From positions 1 to 64,000 of the forward strand of contig NZ_LPUY01000060.1 of NCBI RefSeq assembly GCF_001518015.1: a DNA stretch of 64,000 nt, read 5' to 3'. Both the position numbers and the translations under genes were made by a program. The notes beneath the pieces were generated by a model. The model saw only the letters and a program-made list of their open reading frames with translations, searched no databases and was not told the origin of the DNA. Positions 61,466 to 64,000 of this stretch are shown here, in pieces; the first letter of the stretch is position 1; every line of letters starts with the position of its first letter. This DNA is from Tritonibacter horizontis (lineage in GTDB: Bacteria; Pseudomonadota; Alphaproteobacteria; Rhodobacterales; Rhodobacteraceae).

Positions 61466-62305
61466 TCAGTCGGCCGCGTATTCTGCGGTAAAACTTCGAA
61501 GACCGTTTTGATCCTGACACCAGACTGTCCCGGAGGTTTCGGCCCCTTCTCTATGCAACTGCAATTCGCAGGGCAGGGTCAGCGGTGCAAGTCCCCGGAA
61601 AGAAAAACGGTGGGGCGACGGCTTCAAGGCTTCCGCCGCCAGATTCAGAAGCAGCGTCGCCTGCAATGGGCCATGTACAACTAGCCCAGAGTAGGCTTCG
61701 GTTTCGGTGGCGTAGACGTGGTCATAGTGGATGCGATGGGCATTAAACGTCAGCGCCGAATAGCGAAACAGCAGCACCGGATCCGGTGCAAGGCTCGATC
61801 TGAGCGTGGTGGGGTCACTCGCGTCAGGCGCGTTCTTGACCGGGCGGGGCGCGGAAATCTCGCGATAGACAATCGATTGCTTCTCCCGAATACAAAGCCG
61901 GCCGCCGCTCGAATACTCGTGTTCTACGGTCACAAAGACCAACGTTCCGCTGCGGCCCTGCTTGGCCGTTATATCCCCGATCACCGAGCGGCGGGTGACG
62001 GCTTCGCCGATCTTCAGCGGCGTGAGATGTGTAACATCGCCGCCGGCCCACATACGGGCTGGCAGCGGGACAGGGGGCAGAAACCCACCCCTTGCAGCAT
62101 GGCCATCGTCTGACAGAGCGGCAGCTGGCACGGTATCAAGGGCAATACACCAATGAATCCCCAGCGGGACATCACCTGCTCCGCCGCAAAGATGCGGACC
62201 GAACGTGGCACGGAATTTGTCGATCAGACCGTGCGTCAGGACGTCTTCTTTGGTTTCAGTGCGTCCTAGCCAGGGTGCCAGCGCGTCAAGGTCGATCTCA
62301 CTCAA
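61466..62305 (-). CDS. mesaconyl/itaconyl-CoA hydratase-like MaoC protein
   Basis: A 279-residue double hot-dog protein of the FAS1-dehydratase/mesaconyl-C4-CoA hydratase type. The N-terminal part has GGFLPPVPLPARMWAGGDV; the C-terminal catalytic part is LLFRYSALTFNAHRIHYDHVYATETEAYSGLVVHGPLQATLLL, which carries the family's His. It precedes an acyl-CoA dehydrogenase and a citrate-synthase-fold lyase on the other strand order (it is the last gene of their run). This trio suggests handling of branched dicarboxylic acyl-CoAs. The exact substrate is not given by the sequence. Confidence 0.85.
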   Translation of the reverse strand: MSEIDLDALAPWLGRTETKEDVLTHGLIDKFRATFGPHLCGGAGDVPLGIHWCIALDTVPAAALSDDGHAARGGFLPPVPLPARMWAGGDVTHLTPLKIGEAVTRRSVIGDITAKQGRSGTLVFVTVEHEYSSGGRLCIREKQSIVYREISAPRPVKNAPDASDPTTLRSSLAPDPVLLFRYSALTFNAHRIHYDHVYATETEAYSGLVVHGPLQATLLLNLAAEALKPSPHRFSFRGLAPLTLPCELQLHREGAETSGTVWCQDQNGLRSFTAEYAAD

Positions 62306-62317
62306 TGGTCCCTGGCC

Positions 62318-63481
62318 TCAGAACGACCGCGGCATACCCAGGATATGCTCGCCGACATAGGACAGGATGAGGTTGGTCGAGATCGGGGCCACCTGATACA
62401 GTCGGGCCTCGCGGAACTTGCGCTCGACATCGTATTCGCGCGCAAAGCCGAAGCCGCCATGGGTCTGGATGCAGGCATTGGCCGCTTCCCAGCTGGCATC
62501 GGCGGCCATTAGTTTTGCCATGTTCGCCTGTGCCCCGCAATCCTGCCCGGCGTCAAAGCGTCTTGCGGCCTCGAAGCGCATCAGGTTGGCGGCCTCGACG
62601 TTCACATAGGCCTTGGCGATAGGAAACTGCACGCCCTGATTCTGACCGATCGGGCGATCGAAGACAATACGCTCGCCGGCATAGGCGCGGGCCTTATCCA
62701 CAAACCAGTATCCGTCGCCGATACATTCCCCGGCAATCAGCGTGCGTTCGGCGTTGAGCCCGTCAAGAATGTGGTAAAATCCGCGGCCTTCGGTTCCGAT
62801 CAGGTTCTCGGCGGGAATCTCCAGGTTGTCGAAGAACACTTCATTGGTTTCGTGGCCGGGCATGTTGGCGATGGGGCGCACCTCCATGCCATTGCCGATG
62901 GCCTCTTTCAGATCAACCATGAAGATCGACAGGCCCTGGGACTTCTTCTTGACATCTTTCAACGGTGTGGTGCGGGCCAGCAGGATCATCAGGTCCGAAT
63001 GTTGAATGCGGCTGATCCAGACCTTCTGGCCGTTGATCACATAGCGGTCGCCCTTCCTGACCGCTGTGGTCTTGAGCTTGGTGGTGTCGGTGCCGGTGGT
63101 CGGCTCTGTCACGGCCATGGACTGCAGACGCAGCGCGCCGCTGGCGATGGCGGGCAGGTATTTCTGCTTCTGCTCGTCCGACCCGTGCCGCAGAAGCGTG
63201 CCCATGTTATACATCTGCCCATGGCAGTGGCCCGCGTTGCCGCCGCAGCGGTTCACCTCTTCCATGATGATAGAGGCTTCGGTCAGACCCAGGCCCGATC
63301 CGCCGTATTCCTCGGGGATCATCGCGGCGAGCCAGCCCTCGCGGGTCAGCGCATCGACAAATTCCACGGGGTAGGTTTCGTTCTCGCCGAATTTTCGATG
63401 ATATTCTGGCGGGAACTGTGCACAAAGCGCGCGCAGGGCATCGCGCAGGTCGCCATGGGTTTCGGGGGCTGATGTCTGCAT
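62318..63481 (-). CDS. acyl-CoA dehydrogenase, paralogue of 25348-26514
   Basis: A 387-residue acyl-CoA dehydrogenase: MAVTEPTTGTDTTKLKTTAVRKGDRYVINGQKVWISRIQ, RIVFDRPIGQNQGVQFPIAKA, and ACIQTHGGFGFAREYDVERKFREARLYQVAPI. It shares long identical stretches with the enzyme of the 24-kb operon. It follows the citrate-synthase-fold gene by a few bases and precedes the MaoC gene by 12 bases, so all three are one operon. Confidence 0.92.
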   Translation of the reverse strand: MQTSAPETHGDLRDALRALCAQFPPEYHRKFGENETYPVEFVDALTREGWLAAMIPEEYGGSGLGLTEASIIMEEVNRCGGNAGHCHGQMYNMGTLLRHGSDEQKQKYLPAIASGALRLQSMAVTEPTTGTDTTKLKTTAVRKGDRYVINGQKVWISRIQHSDLMILLARTTPLKDVKKKSQGLSIFMVDLKEAIGNGMEVRPIANMPGHETNEVFFDNLEIPAENLIGTEGRGFYHILDGLNAERTLIAGECIGDGYWFVDKARAYAGERIVFDRPIGQNQGVQFPIAKAYVNVEAANLMRFEAARRFDAGQDCGAQANMAKLMAADASWEAANACIQTHGGFGFAREYDVERKFREARLYQVAPISTNLILSYVGEHILGMPRSF

Positions 63482-63484
63482 CGT

Positions 63485-64000
63485 TTATTTCGCTCCCGGT
63501 CCCGAGGTTTCAAGGATTTCCTGCTCGGCACGCTGCCACAGCTCATAGGAAATCGGGTTTTCGCTTTCCTCAAGGATATGGCCGACCAGCCCGATCGCCC
63601 GCGCCATCACACCGAAGCCGCGCACGATCTTCCAGGGGAACCCGAATTCGCAGCAGATCGCGCCGATGGCACCGGTGGCGTTGATCGGCAGCATCTTTCC
63701 CGATTTCGCCTCTGCCACGCCCTGAATTTTCTGAATCAGAGCGACATATTCGCCGGATTTGCCATTCTCGGCGGCGATCTGGAACAGGCGCGGTGTGCGT
63801 GGATCAACCGGCTTGTGTACCGGATGGCCAAGCCCCGGCACGATGGCCTTGCGGGCGCGGAACTTTTCGACCGTCTCGACGGCAAGCGCATCCAGATCGA
63901 CACCGGTTCCCAGCTTGTCCTGCGGCAGCGCCTCGTAAAGCATCTTCGACGCGCCCTCCATCGAGCCGACAAAGACCGTGCCCAGCCCGCACAGACCGGC
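63485..64000 (-). CDS. citrate-synthase-fold lyase (citryl-CoA lyase-like), C-terminal part
   Basis: The last 171 residues of a citrate synthase superfamily protein; the N-terminus lies beyond the window. Readable from the edge is AGLCGLGTVFVGSMEGASK, then VPGLGHPVHKPVDPRTPRLFQIAAENG (the conserved GHP-hk-DPR motif) and GAIGAICCEFGFPWKIVRGFGVMARAIGLVGHILEE. The short, late region suits citryl-CoA lyases rather than the TCA-cycle enzyme. It would cleave or form a methyl-branched citryl-type CoA ester, consistent with the mesaconyl/itaconyl-type hydratase next to it. Confidence 0.85.
   Translation of the reverse strand, partial: AGLCGLGTVFVGSMEGASKMLYEALPQDKLGTGVDLDALAVETVEKFRARKAIVPGLGHPVHKPVDPRTPRLFQIAAENGKSGEYVALIQKIQGVAEAKSGKMLPINATGAIGAICCEFGFPWKIVRGFGVMARAIGLVGHILEESENPISYELWQRAEQEILETSGPGAK

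Noticed and set aside
1-64000. CRISPR array
   Set aside because: No regularly spaced short direct repeats were seen. The repeats found are operators, centromere sites, leaders and IS ends.
1-64000. tRNA or rRNA genes
   Set aside because: No T-loop/acceptor arrangement or rRNA-like stretch was noticed. A tRNAscan run would be the proper test.

Overview
The window looks like part of a large plasmid from an alphaproteobacterium, most likely Rhodobacterales (Roseobacter group). The basis is a repABC-type replication and partition operon (repA 17517-16330, repB 16330-15260, repC about 15104-14055, all on the minus strand), an alphaproteobacterial plasmid maintenance gene set, and GC-rich coding DNA. 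No rRNA or tRNA gene was recognised.

Region 1 (1-17.5 kb) is plasmid backbone. It holds DUF6915-like and DUF6878-like proteins, a RadC-like JAB protein, a DUF932 protein, an SSB, an H-NS-like protein, a large ParB-like protein and repABC. Two cargo blocks interrupt it: a three-Cys-motif protein with its TcmP partner (3.3-5.2 kb) and a 1116-residue SF2 helicase with a possible C-terminal nuclease motif (6.8-10.2 kb). A repeated 21-bp leader precedes three backbone genes. Three identical 14-bp palindromes, probable parS sites, lie one each inside repA, repB and repC. A countertranscript-type antisense RNA is predicted between repB and repC.

Region 2 (17.8-24.0 kb) carries a serine recombinase, a ParD/ParE toxin-antitoxin pair, a tyrosine recombinase and a pile of broken mobile elements (DUF1403, IS6, two IS256, IS66, IS3 and ISKra4-like pieces).

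Region 3 (24.1-39.0 kb, plus strand) is a long operon-like array: CoA-transferase, acyl-CoA dehydrogenase, enoyl-CoA-reductase-like SDR, branched-chain-amino-acid-type ABC transporter (LivG, H, M, F and two periplasmic binding proteins), an acyl-CoA synthetase, two crotonase-fold enzymes and EtfBA. Region 4 (39.1-45.2 kb) is an insertion-sequence cluster with a fresh IS66 (8-bp target duplication) and half of a Tn3-family transposon.

Region 5 (45.2-57.9 kb) continues the catabolic theme: PaaK-like ligase, enoyl-CoA hydratase, a probable heteromeric acyl-CoA dehydrogenase pair, two MaoC hydratases, a transglutaminase-like protein, three CoA-transferases, and a thiolase-fold/DUF35 pair like those that finish side-chain degradation by retro-aldol cleavage. 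Region 6 (57.9-61.4 kb) is an IS3 split by an IS110, the other end of the Tn3 element, and IS66 debris. Region 7 (61.5-64.0 kb) has a mesaconyl/itaconyl-CoA-hydratase-like protein, an acyl-CoA dehydrogenase and a citrate-synthase-fold lyase running off the edge.

The catabolic genes are tied together by four copies of one operator, TCTAAC-N4-GTTAGA, placed at the promoters of the main transcription units (24.1, 26.6, 50.7 and 54.3 kb). This suggests one TetR-type regulon for uptake, CoA activation and beta-oxidation-like breakdown of an unidentified carboxylic acid. Its regulator is not encoded in the window. The two Tn3 ends carry complementary copies of the same target duplication, showing that the 43.5-60.7 kb block was inverted after the transposon inserted.
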